In this document: positions 9,586 to 19,215 of the stretch, piece after piece
Layout of the letters: each line of letters opens with the position of its first letter
Numbering within the stretch: the first letter of the stretch is position 1
NCBI GenBank assembly: GCA_030589945.1
Contig: JAUUZN010000011.1
Span: 1-49,242 of the forward strand
From: Gammaproteobacteria bacterium
GTDB taxonomy: Bacteria > Pseudomonadota > Gammaproteobacteria > Enterobacterales > GCA-2746155
DNA length: 49,242 nt
Reading direction: 5' to 3'
Made by a program: the position numbers and the translations under genes
The notes under the pieces: generated by a model
Told to the model about the DNA's origin: nothing
The model's database searches: none
The model's input: only the letters and a program-made list of their open reading frames with translations

Positions 9586-11359
9586 TTTAAGTCTAAATTT
9601 ATTAATGATTCAGATAAAATTTCATGTCAAAAAAGTCACTGTGTTGACTGCGATGCTCCTACTTGGAAGCAGTCTCATGCAGGCCGCAGATACACAACAA
9701 TTACTCGAACCCATACGCAGTAAAAATGGCATGGTCTCGACCCAAGAAGCCATTGCTACCGAGGTAGGAATTGAAATATTAAAGCGCGGTGGTAATGCTA
9801 TTGATGCAGCTGTTGCCGTTGGTTTTGCTATGGCGGTTACCTATCCACAGGCTGGTAATCTCGGTGGTGGTGGTTTTATGATGATTTACCTCGCCAAAGA
9901 GCAAAAGACCATAGCCATCGATTATAGAGAAATGGCTCCTGCAGCGGCTCATCGAGATATGTTCCTTGATAGTGATGGTAATGTTGATAACAAAAAAGCG
10001 CGTTTCAGCCACCTTTCATCAGGTATACCGGGTACTGTCGCTGGAATGATCCATGCACTGGAAAATTACGGAACCATGACTCTTAGTCAAGTATTGGCAC
10101 CCGCTATAGAATTAGCTGAAAACGGACTTATTGTTTCTGATAACTTCAGTAGCAAATTGAAGGGCGCTTCTCGAAGAATGAAAGAAACTGAGAGTACGCG
10201 TAAAGTTTTTTATGCGAATGACGGTCAAGCACCCAACATTGGTGATCATTTCAAACAGGCTGACCTAGCTAAAACCCTAAAGCTCATAAACAAAGGTGGC
10301 TCTAAAGCATTTTATGAAGGCGAAATCGCCCAGCTTATTGCTGCCGATAGCCAAGCTCACGGTGGGATTATCACCAAAAAAGATATGAAAAATTACAAGG
10401 CGATTGAGAGAGTTGCAATCAAAGGGCAGTATCGAGGATACGATATTTTCTCTATGCCACCCCCCAGTTCAGGCGGTATTCACCTGATTCAAATGCTCAA
10501 TATTTTAGAAGGTTGGGATTTATCTGATTCTGGAGTAGCCACCAGTTTAACCATTAATCACGTCGCTGAGTCAATGAAACGAGCCTATGCAGATCGTAGT
10601 GTACACTTAGGCGATCCAGACTTTTACGATGTTCCCGTAGCCACTTTAACCTCAAAAAAGTATGCCGCACAATTACATCAGGCCATTGAAGATAGACGCT
10701 TCACACCCTCCAATGAAATTAAACCCGGTAAACTACCTCAGTATGAAAGCGACCAGACAACGCATTATTCGGTAATTGATAAGGACGGCAATGCAGTCGC
10801 AAACACCTATACACTGAACGCGACCTTTGGTAATGCACGTGTTGCAGAAGGTACGGGAATAATCATGAACAATGAGATGGATGATTTTTCATCGAAACCT
10901 GGTGCACCCAACATGTTTGGTTTAATTGGCGGCACTGCCAATGCTATTGAAGCTGGTAAAAGACCGTTGAGCTCGATGACGCCAACACTGGTCATCAAGG
11001 ATGGTGAGATATTCATGGCAACGGGAAGCCCCGGGGGAAGCATTATTATTAATGCGGTTCTTCAGGTCATTATCAATGTCATTGATCATAAAATGAATAT
11101 TGCACAGGCTACAGTGGCACCAAGAATTCATCATCAATGGTATCCTGAAAGCTTATTTATGGAACAAGGTTTTAGTGCAGATGTCATTAGCCAACTTAGA
11201 AAAATTGGTTACAGTGTTGATGCTCCAGAAGCACAGTCAAAATCTTACACACCAACAGGTCGTAATTTAGGTATGGTTCAAAGCATCCTTAAAGACAAAA
11301 ATGGCTTATCTGGAATTGCTGATCCAAGACGCGATGGCGCACTAGCATTAGGACATTAA
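9575..11359 (+). CDS. ggt: Gamma-glutamyltranspeptidase (glutathione hydrolase)
   Basis: Exported Ntn-hydrolase that removes or transfers the gamma-glutamyl group of glutathione. The proenzyme is expected to cleave before the nucleophile Thr in QTTHYSV (Thr395 from this start), giving large and small subunits; GNAVANTYTLN and SSMTPTLV are family motifs. A signal peptide ends near MQA/AD. Start choice: TTG at 9575 has a good Shine-Dalgarno, GGAGAG at 9563-9568, and overlaps the previous gene by 11 bases. ATG at 9605 gives a more classical signal peptide but no visible ribosome-binding site. The open frame further upstream is an overlap with the acyltransferase and not part of this gene. Confidence 0.93.
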   Translation: MRVNLSLNLLMIQIKFHVKKVTVLTAMLLLGSSLMQAADTQQLLEPIRSKNGMVSTQEAIATEVGIEILKRGGNAIDAAVAVGFAMAVTYPQAGNLGGGGFMMIYLAKEQKTIAIDYREMAPAAAHRDMFLDSDGNVDNKKARFSHLSSGIPGTVAGMIHALENYGTMTLSQVLAPAIELAENGLIVSDNFSSKLKGASRRMKETESTRKVFYANDGQAPNIGDHFKQADLAKTLKLINKGGSKAFYEGEIAQLIAADSQAHGGIITKKDMKNYKAIERVAIKGQYRGYDIFSMPPPSSGGIHLIQMLNILEGWDLSDSGVATSLTINHVAESMKRAYADRSVHLGDPDFYDVPVATLTSKKYAAQLHQAIEDRRFTPSNEIKPGKLPQYESDQTTHYSVIDKDGNAVANTYTLNATFGNARVAEGTGIIMNNEMDDFSSKPGAPNMFGLIGGTANAIEAGKRPLSSMTPTLVIKDGEIFMATGSPGGSIIINAVLQVIINVIDHKMNIAQATVAPRIHHQWYPESLFMEQGFSADVISQLRKIGYSVDAPEAQSKSYTPTGRNLGMVQSILKDKNGLSGIADPRRDGALALGH

Positions 11360-11375
11360 GGCTAATTTAACTCTG

Positions 11376-11606
11376 ATGACTACAGAACAAATGATTTATG
11401 AAGGGCTCTATCTAATGCTGCTTGGTATGGGCGTTGTGATCACTTTTTTATCACTGTTAGTGCTGCTCCTCACCTTGATGAAAAAGCTCATTGGTGATGC
11501 GATTGATGAAACAGTCCATGAACCGGCAATAGTTGTAGAATCGTCTAAAAATGATGCTGTATTGACCGCAGTGATCACCTCAGCAATACATCAACATCGG
11601 AAATAA
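11376..11606 (+). CDS. oadG: Oxaloacetate decarboxylase gamma subunit
   Basis: Small membrane anchor of the sodium-pumping oxaloacetate decarboxylase; it holds the alpha subunit to the beta subunit. Seen: 76 residues, one N-terminal membrane helix (about 10-32, LYLMLLGMGVVITFLSLLVL) and a short hydrophilic tail. Sequence alone is weak because these subunits diverge, but its position directly before oadA and oadB makes the call firm. It ends 6 bases before oadA. Confidence 0.88.
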   Translation: MTTEQMIYEGLYLMLLGMGVVITFLSLLVLLLTLMKKLIGDAIDETVHEPAIVVESSKNDAVLTAVITSAIHQHRK

Positions 11607-11612
11607 ATAAAC

Positions 11613-13406
11613 ATGGATAACAAGAAACTAGGCATTACTGAACTCGTTCTGCGTGATGCACATCAATCCCTTTTTGCAACCCGTATGCGTATTGACGACA
11701 TGCTTCCCATTGCTGAAAAGCTAGATGATATGGGCTACTGGTCTGTAGAAACTTGGGGTGGAGCAACCTTCGACTCCTGTATACGTTATTTGGGTGAAGA
11801 TCCATGGGAACGCATGCGTTTACTCAAGCAAGCGATGCCAAAGACACCTCACCAGATGTTGTTTAGAGCTCAAAATATTCTTGGTTATCGTCATTATGCC
11901 GATGATGTGGTTGAAGCCTTCGTAGAGCGCGCTAAAATTAACGGTGTTGATGTTTTTCGTATCTTTGATGCCATGAATGACATGCGAAATCTTGAGACTG
12001 CGGTTAAATCGGTACTCAAGGTTCATGGCCACGCGCAGGGGACCCTATCATACACGGTTAGTCCGGTTCACAATATGGACACTTGGCTGACGATGGCAAC
12101 ACAGCTTGAAAATATGGGTTGTCATTCTATTTGCATCAAGGACATGGCCGGTTTACTCAAACCCTATGTTGCTTATGAATTAATTACGAAGCTCAAACAA
12201 ACTATCAATATACCCATAGCACTTCACTGTCACGCAACAACAGGGTTAAGTACGGCAACATTAATTAAGGCCGTTGAAGCAGGGGTAGATACCATTGATA
12301 CCGCTATTTCTTCAATGAGTTCTACCTATGGTCATTCAGCTACAGAAACTATGGTTTCAATGTTTGAAGACACCGAGCATTCAACCGAACTCAACTTAGA
12401 AAAATTAGAGAATATTTCAGTCTATTTTCGCGAAGTTAGAAAGAAATACGCAGCTTGGGAAGGTAGCCTTAAGGGTGTTGATTCAAGGATTCTCCTCTCT
12501 CAAGTACCTGGTGGTATGTTGACTAATATGGAGAGCCAATTAAAGGAGCAGGGCGCTGCAGACAGACTCGATGAGGTGTTACTGGAAATTCCGAAGGTTA
12601 GAAAAGACTTGGGTTATATACCACTGGTGACTCCCACCTCTCAAATTGTAGGCACTCAAGCGGTGTTGAATGTACTGACAGGTGAGCGCTACAAAAACAT
12701 TACCAAAGAAACTGCTGGAGTTTTAAAAGGTGAATATGGTGCAACAGCGGCACCTGTTAATGCCGAACTACAGGATCAAGTACTGGATGGTGGCACAGTG
12801 ATTACCTGCCGACCTGCAGACTTGATTGAACCTGAATTAAATAGACTCACCGACGAATTGAGAGAGCTTGCAATTGATCAGAACTTTCAATTAGCCGAAG
12901 CAGAGATTGAAGACGTGCTGACCTATGCGTTGTTTCCTCAAATTGGTCTGAAGTTCCTCATCAACAGAGACAATCCAGACGCTTTCGAGCCAGTGCCCAC
13001 GTTAGAATCGGCAATATCTAAACCTACATCTGCAACTTCGGCTGTTGTGACTCAATCTGCAACTGACTCGCCAAGTCATTATGTGGTCAATGTTGAAGGC
13101 GTCGATTACCAGGTCAAAGTTTCCGCAGCTGGTGATGTGCAAAATTATAGGGCGGTTCAGTCATCAGTAGCTGCTCCAAGTGAGACCAAGGTTACTCGCT
13201 CAATGCCAGCTCCGTTATCTGGAAATATTTTCAAGGTCCTTGTGAAGGAAGGGCAGCAGGTTGCTGAGAATGAGGTTGTGATCATTCTAGAAGCCATGAA
13301 GATGGAAACCGAAGTCAGAGCCATTGAATCTGGCGTTATCGCACGACTGGTTGTCAAAGAAGGCGATTCTGTAATGGTCGGCGACGCTCTGTTGGAATTA
13401 GAATAA
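11613..13406 (+). CDS. oadA: Oxaloacetate decarboxylase alpha subunit, biotinylated
   Basis: Transfers the carboxyl group of oxaloacetate to its own biotin. Seen: carboxyltransferase domain starting [19 protein letters not shown]; the metal-binding HCHATTG near residues 204-210; a conserved C-terminal carboxylase region; a linker rich in Ser, Thr, Ala and Pro (about 468-490); and a biotinyl domain whose EAMKMETE carries the biotinylated Lys563. Length 597 is typical. Flanked by oadG and oadB, so this is the Na+ pump complex rather than a soluble pyruvate carboxylase subunit. Confidence 0.96.
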   Translation: MDNKKLGITELVLRDAHQSLFATRMRIDDMLPIAEKLDDMGYWSVETWGGATFDSCIRYLGEDPWERMRLLKQAMPKTPHQMLFRAQNILGYRHYADDVVEAFVERAKINGVDVFRIFDAMNDMRNLETAVKSVLKVHGHAQGTLSYTVSPVHNMDTWLTMATQLENMGCHSICIKDMAGLLKPYVAYELITKLKQTINIPIALHCHATTGLSTATLIKAVEAGVDTIDTAISSMSSTYGHSATETMVSMFEDTEHSTELNLEKLENISVYFREVRKKYAAWEGSLKGVDSRILLSQVPGGMLTNMESQLKEQGAADRLDEVLLEIPKVRKDLGYIPLVTPTSQIVGTQAVLNVLTGERYKNITKETAGVLKGEYGATAAPVNAELQDQVLDGGTVITCRPADLIEPELNRLTDELRELAIDQNFQLAEAEIEDVLTYALFPQIGLKFLINRDNPDAFEPVPTLESAISKPTSATSAVVTQSATDSPSHYVVNVEGVDYQVKVSAAGDVQNYRAVQSSVAAPSETKVTRSMPAPLSGNIFKVLVKEGQQVAENEVVIILEAMKMETEVRAIESGVIARLVVKEGDSVMVGDALLELE

Positions 13407-13408
13407 AC

Positions 13409-14539
13409 ATGTCTGGACTCATTGAACTTTGGCAGAGCACGGGCATTTATGCCGTAAGCCTTGGTCAATTAACAATGATTGCGGTCGGCGTTTTATTGCT
13501 CTTTTTGGCTATTAAGAAAGGCTTTGAACCTCTATTACTTTTACCCATTGGCTTTGGTGCCATTTTAAGTAACATTCCACAAGCGGGCATTGCAGATCCT
13601 GGTGGCATTCTCTATTACATCTATCAGGTTGGTATTTCTACTGGTGTATTTCCATTGCTTATTTTTATGGGAGTGGGTGCTCTTACCGATTTTAGCGCGC
13701 TTATTGCAAATCCAAAAACGCTATATTTGGGTGCAGCTGCGCAGTTTGGGATCTTTGCCACATTGATTGGCGCTCTCAGCCTTAATTTTATACCAGGCTT
13801 TGATTTTACACTGAAAGATGCCGCCGCAATCGCCATTATAGGCGGCGCCGATGGACCCACAGCGATATTTCTGGCATCCAAACTCGCCCCCGATTTGTTG
13901 GGCGCAATTGCCGTGGCGGCTTATTCATACATGGCATTAGTACCCTTAATCCAACCACCGATCATGAAGTTACTGACCACTGAAAAAGAACGCGCCATCA
14001 CCATGCAACAACTGCGAACAGTCAGTAAAACTGAACGTATACTCTTTCCATTAGTATTATTAGCACTCTGTGCATTATTCCTACCCACTGCCGCACCATT
14101 AATAGGTATGTTTTGTCTGGGCAATTTGATGCGTGAATCGGGGGTTGTTGATCGTCTTAGTAATGCTGCTCAAAATGAAATCATCAATACAGTCACTATA
14201 TTCTTAGGATTGGCTGTGGGTTCAAAATTGAAAGCCGAAACATTCTTAACCATTGAAACCCTCGGCATCTTACTTTTAGGAGCCATTGCATTTTCTATCG
14301 GTACAGCATCAGGTGTCTTGATGGGAAAACTGATGTGTAAGTTAACCAATGGCCAAATTAACCCCCTCATTGGTGCTGCCGGAGTCTCTGCAGTGCCCAT
14401 GGCTTCTCGTGTTGTCAACAAGGTTGGACTTGAATCAAATCCACATAACTTCCTATTAATGCACGCCATGGGTCCAAATGTAGCAGGTGTGATAGGCTCT
14501 GCTGTTGCCGCAGGAATCCTTTTGGCCTTAGTTGGTTAA
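13409..14539 (+). CDS. oadB: Oxaloacetate decarboxylase beta subunit, sodium pump
   Basis: Integral membrane subunit that decarboxylates carboxybiotin and couples this to sodium export. Highly hydrophobic, about nine or more membrane segments. The key [15 protein letters not shown] motif carries the sodium-binding Asp148 (the equivalent of Asp203 of the 433-residue enterobacterial proteins), and [17 protein letters not shown] closes the protein. At 376 residues it lacks the insert of about 55 residues that follows the first membrane segments in enterobacterial OadB. Starts 2 bases after oadA. Confidence 0.96.
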   Translation: MSGLIELWQSTGIYAVSLGQLTMIAVGVLLLFLAIKKGFEPLLLLPIGFGAILSNIPQAGIADPGGILYYIYQVGISTGVFPLLIFMGVGALTDFSALIANPKTLYLGAAAQFGIFATLIGALSLNFIPGFDFTLKDAAAIAIIGGADGPTAIFLASKLAPDLLGAIAVAAYSYMALVPLIQPPIMKLLTTEKERAITMQQLRTVSKTERILFPLVLLALCALFLPTAAPLIGMFCLGNLMRESGVVDRLSNAAQNEIINTVTIFLGLAVGSKLKAETFLTIETLGILLLGAIAFSIGTASGVLMGKLMCKLTNGQINPLIGAAGVSAVPMASRVVNKVGLESNPHNFLLMHAMGPNVAGVIGSAVAAGILLALVG

Positions 14540-14569
14540 TCCGCTATACACTTTCAATAATCACTTACG

Positions 14570-15358
14570 TTATACATTGACAACCACAGTACTTGCGACC
14601 TTATCGTGTAATCCTTGTCGGTTGGCATCCCAATAAATTTGGAAAAATCCTGACAGTCCCGTAACCACCGAAGCAGCGTAACCACCGTAACGTCCAAAGG
14701 CATTCCACACAGAAATTTTCTTGCCATCCAATTGAATAATTTTAATCCTCATCAGCCATTTCCCTGGCGTTTGCCCGGCTAAAAGATATACACAGAGTGT
14801 GAAATATAACCCCGCCCAACCAAAGCCATAACCAAATTTTCTACCCAGAGCTTCAAGTATGTCCATAAAATCACTGTCGTCATCGGCCCTTAAAACACGA
14901 TTCTCTTTGGAGAGTTCTCTAACCGATGATTGAGCCATTGTCAGTTGCTGTTCTAAAGGTAAATTATTTGACTCAACTGCAGCCAGTTCTTGTGAATCTT
15001 GCACATCTTCAGAGACGACTGACTTTTCATTAAAAAATGAAAATTCATGGCTTTCTCGATACTGCCAATATTCACTTCCAATGACGAAAACAAATAATAA
15101 CAACGCTAAAACTTTGAATACGGATGTTCTTGAAGAACCGACCGTTTTTCGTCCCTTTGAACGGGATAACAAATAGAGCAGTATCACCGTCGACAGACCC
15201 ATCACCATCGTGCCGACATGTGAAAGCTGTTGGATGATAATAAGGTCAATGACCATAGCAACAGCTCTTTTCTTCGGAGTAGCGAGGGGTAGACCCAGTA
15301 ATGACTTATCTACCGTGAAGGCGTCAGGCGTAATGATGTGCCTAGGATCTTGATTCAT
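14570..15358 (-). CDS. RDD-family membrane protein with hydrophilic insert
   Basis: RDD proteins are small integral membrane proteins of largely unknown role; some are linked to ion transport. Seen: the first helix following ATPKKRAVAMVIDLIII with the conserved Arg and Asp, further helices at about 48-65 and 80-98, then a hydrophilic, partly coiled-coil insert (about 100-175), and a last helix pair with QTPGKWLMRIKI and LHDKVASTVVV at the end. Convergent with oadB (30 bases apart, no clear terminator) and divergent from the AgcS gene. Function not known. Confidence 0.75.
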   Translation of the reverse strand: MNQDPRHIITPDAFTVDKSLLGLPLATPKKRAVAMVIDLIIIQQLSHVGTMVMGLSTVILLYLLSRSKGRKTVGSSRTSVFKVLALLLFVFVIGSEYWQYRESHEFSFFNEKSVVSEDVQDSQELAAVESNNLPLEQQLTMAQSSVRELSKENRVLRADDDSDFMDILEALGRKFGYGFGWAGLYFTLCVYLLAGQTPGKWLMRIKIIQLDGKKISVWNAFGRYGGYAASVVTGLSGFFQIYWDANRQGLHDKVASTVVVNV

Positions 15359-15429
15359 GAATACTAGCTTCCTAAATTTTTGTTATCAAACAAGGGTTTT
15401 TAAATAAGAGCTTTCTTACTTTAGTAATG

Positions 15430-15456
15430 ACTCCTAAACAGGTAATATACAGGAGT
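15430..15456. repeat. Small inverted repeat in the RDD/AgcS divergent region
   Basis: ACTCCT at 15430-15435 is mirrored by AGGAGT at 15451-15456 in the 154-base region between the two divergent genes. It could be an operator or a weak hairpin. No known riboswitch was recognised here. Confidence 0.25.
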
Positions 15457-15512
15457 TCAAAAACTTATTCGCTTCACCCAATAATTATTAATAAGAAAAA
15501 AAGGGGAACATC

Positions 15513-17192
15513 TTGAGTGCACTCAATGAATTTATACTTTGGCTCGACGCATATCTAGGCTCAGCAATCTATTTTCCATGGATGTTGCTGGGAACGGGCT
15601 TATTTTTTACCATCTATTTAAGATTCCCTCAAATTCGATTTTTTAAACATGCAATAAAGGTCGTTACCGGAAAATTTGATAAAGACACTGATAAAGGTGA
15701 TACCTCTCACTTCGGTGCATTAACTACTGCATTGTCTGGAACAGTGGGTACAGGTAATATCGGTGGAGTTGGTTTAGCGCTCTATTTGGGTGGACCTGCA
15801 GCACTTTTTTGGATGTGGGCTACAGCATTTTTAGGCATGACAACAAAGTTTGTAGAGGTGACTCTCTCTCATAAATATCGTGATGTTGATGCAGAAGGCA
15901 AAATCGCTGGTGGTCCCATGTATTACATGGAAAAAAAGCTCAATATGAAATGGCTAGCGGTACTGTTCTCTATTGCGGTCGTATTCAGTTCATTTGGCTC
16001 AGGAAATATGCCCCAAAGTAATTCTATAGCTGCGGGCATGAATGAAACTTTTGGTATTGAACCCATGCTTACCGGTGGAATCTTATCAGTATTCTTGCTC
16101 ATGGTTATTGTCGGAGGTATACAGCGCATCGTTATATTTACAGAAGCGATCGTGCCTACCATGGCGCTCATCTATGTAGTCGGCGCTCTTGGTGTAATCT
16201 TTTATAACATTGAAAATGTTATCCCTTCCTTTGGCATGATTTTCAGCGATATATTAAGTGGCTCGGCTGCAACAGGTGGCTTTTTGGGAGCATCTCTTGC
16301 TTTTGCATTTGACCGAGGCGTTAACCGTGGCCTGTATTCAAATGAAGCAGGCCAAGGATCAGCTGCTATTGCCCACGCTGCGGCAAAAGCCCATGAGCCT
16401 GTCTCTGAAGGAATGGTTTCAATCCTAGAGCCTTTTATTGACACATTAATTATCTGTACTTTGACGGGCCTTGTGATTTTATCATCAGGAGCCTGGACGA
16501 AGAAGTATCAAAATGATTTTCAGCGTACCGACTTTGAGATTGTTCAAGGTGTTTACAGCGATAAGAATGATGCTGATGTATCAAAACTCTTCCAGCATTT
16601 AAATCCTAAAACCGCTGAACATCTAGAGTCATTTGACGGCAGATTAGAGGTATTCAATGGTATCGCTCGATCGGGTGATTATACCATTATCAATGCACGT
16701 TCCGTAGCGGAAGATGTCAAGTTTAGTTTAAACGACAAACCCTACACAGGCAGTCTAGCTATTACTAATGGCTCGCTGGATTCGGAATCTGAAGTACTGG
16801 TGTCTGGCAAATCACTGTTACATTCTGTAAGACTGACCACTCAAGCATTTACCAGTAGTTATTTTGGTGATTATGGAAAATACATTGTCAGCATTGGATT
16901 ATTAATGTTTGCCTTTTCAACAGCTATCGCCTGGTCTTATTATGGTGATAGAGCGACGACATATTTACTAGGTAGTAAGTGGGTAATGCCATATAGAATA
17001 GTTTATGTGGGTGCTTTCTTCGTAGCGTCTTTTGCCGATACCACCGTCATTTGGAACATCGCTCTGGTGACCGTTGTGGTGATGACCATTCCCAACCTCA
17101 TTGGCATCATCATGCTGCGTAAAGATATGAAACAAACGGTGAAGGATTACTGGGTGAGTTTCGAAAAAGAATATCCAGATGAATACAAATAA
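15513..17192 (+). CDS. AgcS-family alanine/glycine:cation symporter with extra domain
   Basis: Inner-membrane symporter importing small neutral amino acids with Na+ or H+. Seen: AgcS signatures [48 protein letters not shown] and [15 protein letters not shown]. Start is TTG with a strong AAGGGGA Shine-Dalgarno; the next ATGs lie inside the first helix. At 559 residues it is longer than the common 450-490 because of about 90 added hydrophilic residues between two membrane segments (about 326-441). A perfect hairpin terminator follows. Confidence 0.9.
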   Translation: MSALNEFILWLDAYLGSAIYFPWMLLGTGLFFTIYLRFPQIRFFKHAIKVVTGKFDKDTDKGDTSHFGALTTALSGTVGTGNIGGVGLALYLGGPAALFWMWATAFLGMTTKFVEVTLSHKYRDVDAEGKIAGGPMYYMEKKLNMKWLAVLFSIAVVFSSFGSGNMPQSNSIAAGMNETFGIEPMLTGGILSVFLLMVIVGGIQRIVIFTEAIVPTMALIYVVGALGVIFYNIENVIPSFGMIFSDILSGSAATGGFLGASLAFAFDRGVNRGLYSNEAGQGSAAIAHAAAKAHEPVSEGMVSILEPFIDTLIICTLTGLVILSSGAWTKKYQNDFQRTDFEIVQGVYSDKNDADVSKLFQHLNPKTAEHLESFDGRLEVFNGIARSGDYTIINARSVAEDVKFSLNDKPYTGSLAITNGSLDSESEVLVSGKSLLHSVRLTTQAFTSSYFGDYGKYIVSIGLLMFAFSTAIAWSYYGDRATTYLLGSKWVMPYRIVYVGAFFVASFADTTVIWNIALVTVVVMTIPNLIGIIMLRKDMKQTVKDYWVSFEKEYPDEYK

Positions 17193-17232
17193 TCATCAGT
17201 CAATAATTAGATATATTTGTTAAACGATCGAG

Positions 17233-17262
17233 GAGAGGCTAAATTCAGATTTAGCCTCTTTC
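17233..17262 (+). terminator. Intrinsic terminator after the AgcS gene
   Basis: GAGGCTAAAT (17235-17244), loop TCAG, ATTTAGCCTC (17249-17258) form a perfect 10-bp stem, extended by A-T and G-T pairs. It is followed by only a short T run (TTTC), so efficiency is uncertain. The symmetry means it may work for either strand, but only the AgcS gene ends here. Confidence 0.65.
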
Positions 17263-17294
17263 ATATTCATAGAGTAATTTGGAGTTTTTGAAGT

Positions 17295-19085
17295 ATGGCA
17301 AGTTATCAAGCGCCCTTGCAATTTATGCGTTTTTTATTGCACGATGTTTTTAAAACGGAAGATGCACTAAAAAGCATGGACGTCATGGAAGATTTTAACG
17401 TTGAATTGATGGATGCTATCCTTGATGAAGCTGCAAATTTTTCACAGCAGGTTCTTTTTCCAATCAATCAATCGGGTGATGCTCAAGGCTGTACTTTTAA
17501 AGACGGTGTTGTGACCACACCCGATGGCTTTAAAGAAGCGTATCAACAATTCATAAACGGTGGTTGGTCTGCTTTAGGTTGTTCTGAAGAGTTTGGCGGT
17601 CAACCTGTACCAAAGTCACTTCATTTGATGGTTGAAGAAATTTTTTATGCCTGCAATACCTCTTTCGGACTTTATCCAAATCTAACCAATACAGCGATAT
17701 TGCTGATTGACAAACATGCCACGACTGAGCTGAAGAATAGCTATTTAGAAAAAATGGTGCAGGGTGTTTGGAGTGGAACCATGTGCCTAACTGAGTCACA
17801 TGCAGGCTCTGATCTTGGCTTGATAAAAACCAAGGCAATTGTGAAAGAAGAGGGCAAGTACTCGATCACCGGAACAAAGATCTTTATCAGCGCAGGTGAG
17901 CACGACCTCACTGAGAACATCGTTCACCTTGTACTAGCAAAGTTACCCGATTCACCTGCAGGTTCTAGGGGTATCAGTTTATTCTTAGTGCCTAAATTCT
18001 TCCCAGAAACTGATGGTAGTATCGGGGAACGAAATAATGTTCAATGTGGTTCCATAGAACATAAAATGGGGATCAATGCTCAAGCCACCTGTGTGCTTAA
18101 CTTTGATGGCGCAGAGGGCTACCTCATTGGAGAAGTTAATCAGGGTTTGAAATGTATGTTCACTATGATGAACTGTGAGCGACTCTCGGTTGGTATACAG
18201 GGTCTTGGCCTGGCGGATGTTTCGATTCAAACAGCAACCGAGTATGCACTGGACCGAAAACAGGGTCGTGTACAGGGCTCTACACAAGAGAGTGATGCAA
18301 TTATCAATCATTCTGATGTGCGTCGAATGCTGCTATCGATGATGAGTAGCAATGGCGGTTGTCGAGCGTTAATCGCTTACGCCGGAAATCTCTACGACGT
18401 CTCCGAGCATCATGCTGATGAGAACAAACGTAGAAGTGCTTCACAAATTCTTGCGATCTTAACGCCCATCTGTAAAGCCTTTATAAGTGACAATGCTTCT
18501 ATAAATTGTAATTTAGGCATGCAAATTCTGGGTGGACATGGCTATGTTAAAGAATGGGGTATGGAACAACTGGTTCGTGATGTGAGAATCACTCAGATTT
18601 ATGAAGGAACAAATGGCATACAATCGATGGATCTTTTAGCGAGAAAAATTCTCTCTGACGAAGGTACTGGCTGGAACCATATCAAACAAGATCTCTGCGA
18701 TATGATCAAAGAGGCGGAAGCTGTTAATAACTTGGGCAAAGACTGTACTAGAGTCAAACAGGCAATGACTAACTTGTCCAGCGTAACCGATAGTTTATTG
18801 CAAGATGCTAAAAGAAATTCAAATTTGATTGGCGCCGTAGCCACAGAGTACTTACATTTGTTTGGCACTGTTACCGTAGGCTGCCTGTGGCTAAAAATGG
18901 CTGCTACAGCCATCAACTCTGGTGAAGATGGCGTGTTCCAACAACAGATCAAATCACTCTGTTCTTTCTATAATCGCTACCATTTAGCAACGATTGCAAC
19001 CTCGGTGGAACGAATTATGGTGGGAGATAAAGTCATCACTAAAATGGATTTAAGTGAATTTGAATTGACCACAATGGTTAATTAA
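17295..19085 (+). CDS. Acyl-CoA dehydrogenase, long form with C-terminal extension
   Basis: FAD-dependent enzyme making the first double bond in beta-oxidation of an acyl-CoA; electrons pass to ETF. Seen: N-terminal helical domain; SGTMCLTESHAGSDLG and GTKIFISAGEHD flavin-site motifs; a MFTMMNCERLSVGIQGLG helix; and the catalytic Glu in QIYEGTNGIQSMDLLARK. At 596 residues it is the bacterial 'acyl-CoA dehydrogenase with C-terminal domain' type (FadE/DmdC-like group). Substrate chain length cannot be read from the sequence, and no other beta-oxidation gene is adjacent. Confidence 0.9.
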   Translation: MASYQAPLQFMRFLLHDVFKTEDALKSMDVMEDFNVELMDAILDEAANFSQQVLFPINQSGDAQGCTFKDGVVTTPDGFKEAYQQFINGGWSALGCSEEFGGQPVPKSLHLMVEEIFYACNTSFGLYPNLTNTAILLIDKHATTELKNSYLEKMVQGVWSGTMCLTESHAGSDLGLIKTKAIVKEEGKYSITGTKIFISAGEHDLTENIVHLVLAKLPDSPAGSRGISLFLVPKFFPETDGSIGERNNVQCGSIEHKMGINAQATCVLNFDGAEGYLIGEVNQGLKCMFTMMNCERLSVGIQGLGLADVSIQTATEYALDRKQGRVQGSTQESDAIINHSDVRRMLLSMMSSNGGCRALIAYAGNLYDVSEHHADENKRRSASQILAILTPICKAFISDNASINCNLGMQILGGHGYVKEWGMEQLVRDVRITQIYEGTNGIQSMDLLARKILSDEGTGWNHIKQDLCDMIKEAEAVNNLGKDCTRVKQAMTNLSSVTDSLLQDAKRNSNLIGAVATEYLHLFGTVTVGCLWLKMAATAINSGEDGVFQQQIKSLCSFYNRYHLATIATSVERIMVGDKVITKMDLSEFELTTMVN

Positions 19086-19092
19086 CTATAAT
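19065..19092 (+). promoter_or_regulatory. sigma70 promoter of tRNA-Arg
   Basis: TTGACC (19065-19070), 16-base spacer, TATAAT (19087-19092), placing a start at about 19099, next to the mature tRNA 5' end. The -35 box lies within the last codons of the acyl-CoA dehydrogenase gene. Confidence 0.75.
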
Positions 19093-19100
19093 GCTGCAAC

Positions 19101-19176
19101 CTCCCCGTAGTTCAACTGGATAGAACGAGGCCCTCCTAAGGCTTAGATAGGGGTTCGAGTCCTCTCGGGGAGGCCA
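19101..19176 (+). tRNA. tRNA-Arg (anticodon CCT)
   Basis: A full cloverleaf of 76 bases: acceptor CTCCCCG/CGGGGAG, D arm GTTC/GAAC, anticodon stem AGGCC/GGCTT with loop CTCCTAA (anticodon CCT, reads AGG), T arm AGGGG/CCTCT with loop TTCGAGT, discriminator G and encoded CCA. The minor arginine tRNA. Single gene, not a cluster. It may be cotranscribed with the kinase 39 bases downstream, since no terminator is seen. Confidence 0.96.
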
Positions 19177-19215
19177 TTTGATGATGTCAATAACGAACAG
19201 TACAGGAATGATACT

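Noticed and set aside
15359-15512. Glycine riboswitch before the AgcS gene
   Set aside because: Only a small inverted repeat was found; the conserved glycine-riboswitch core was not recognised.
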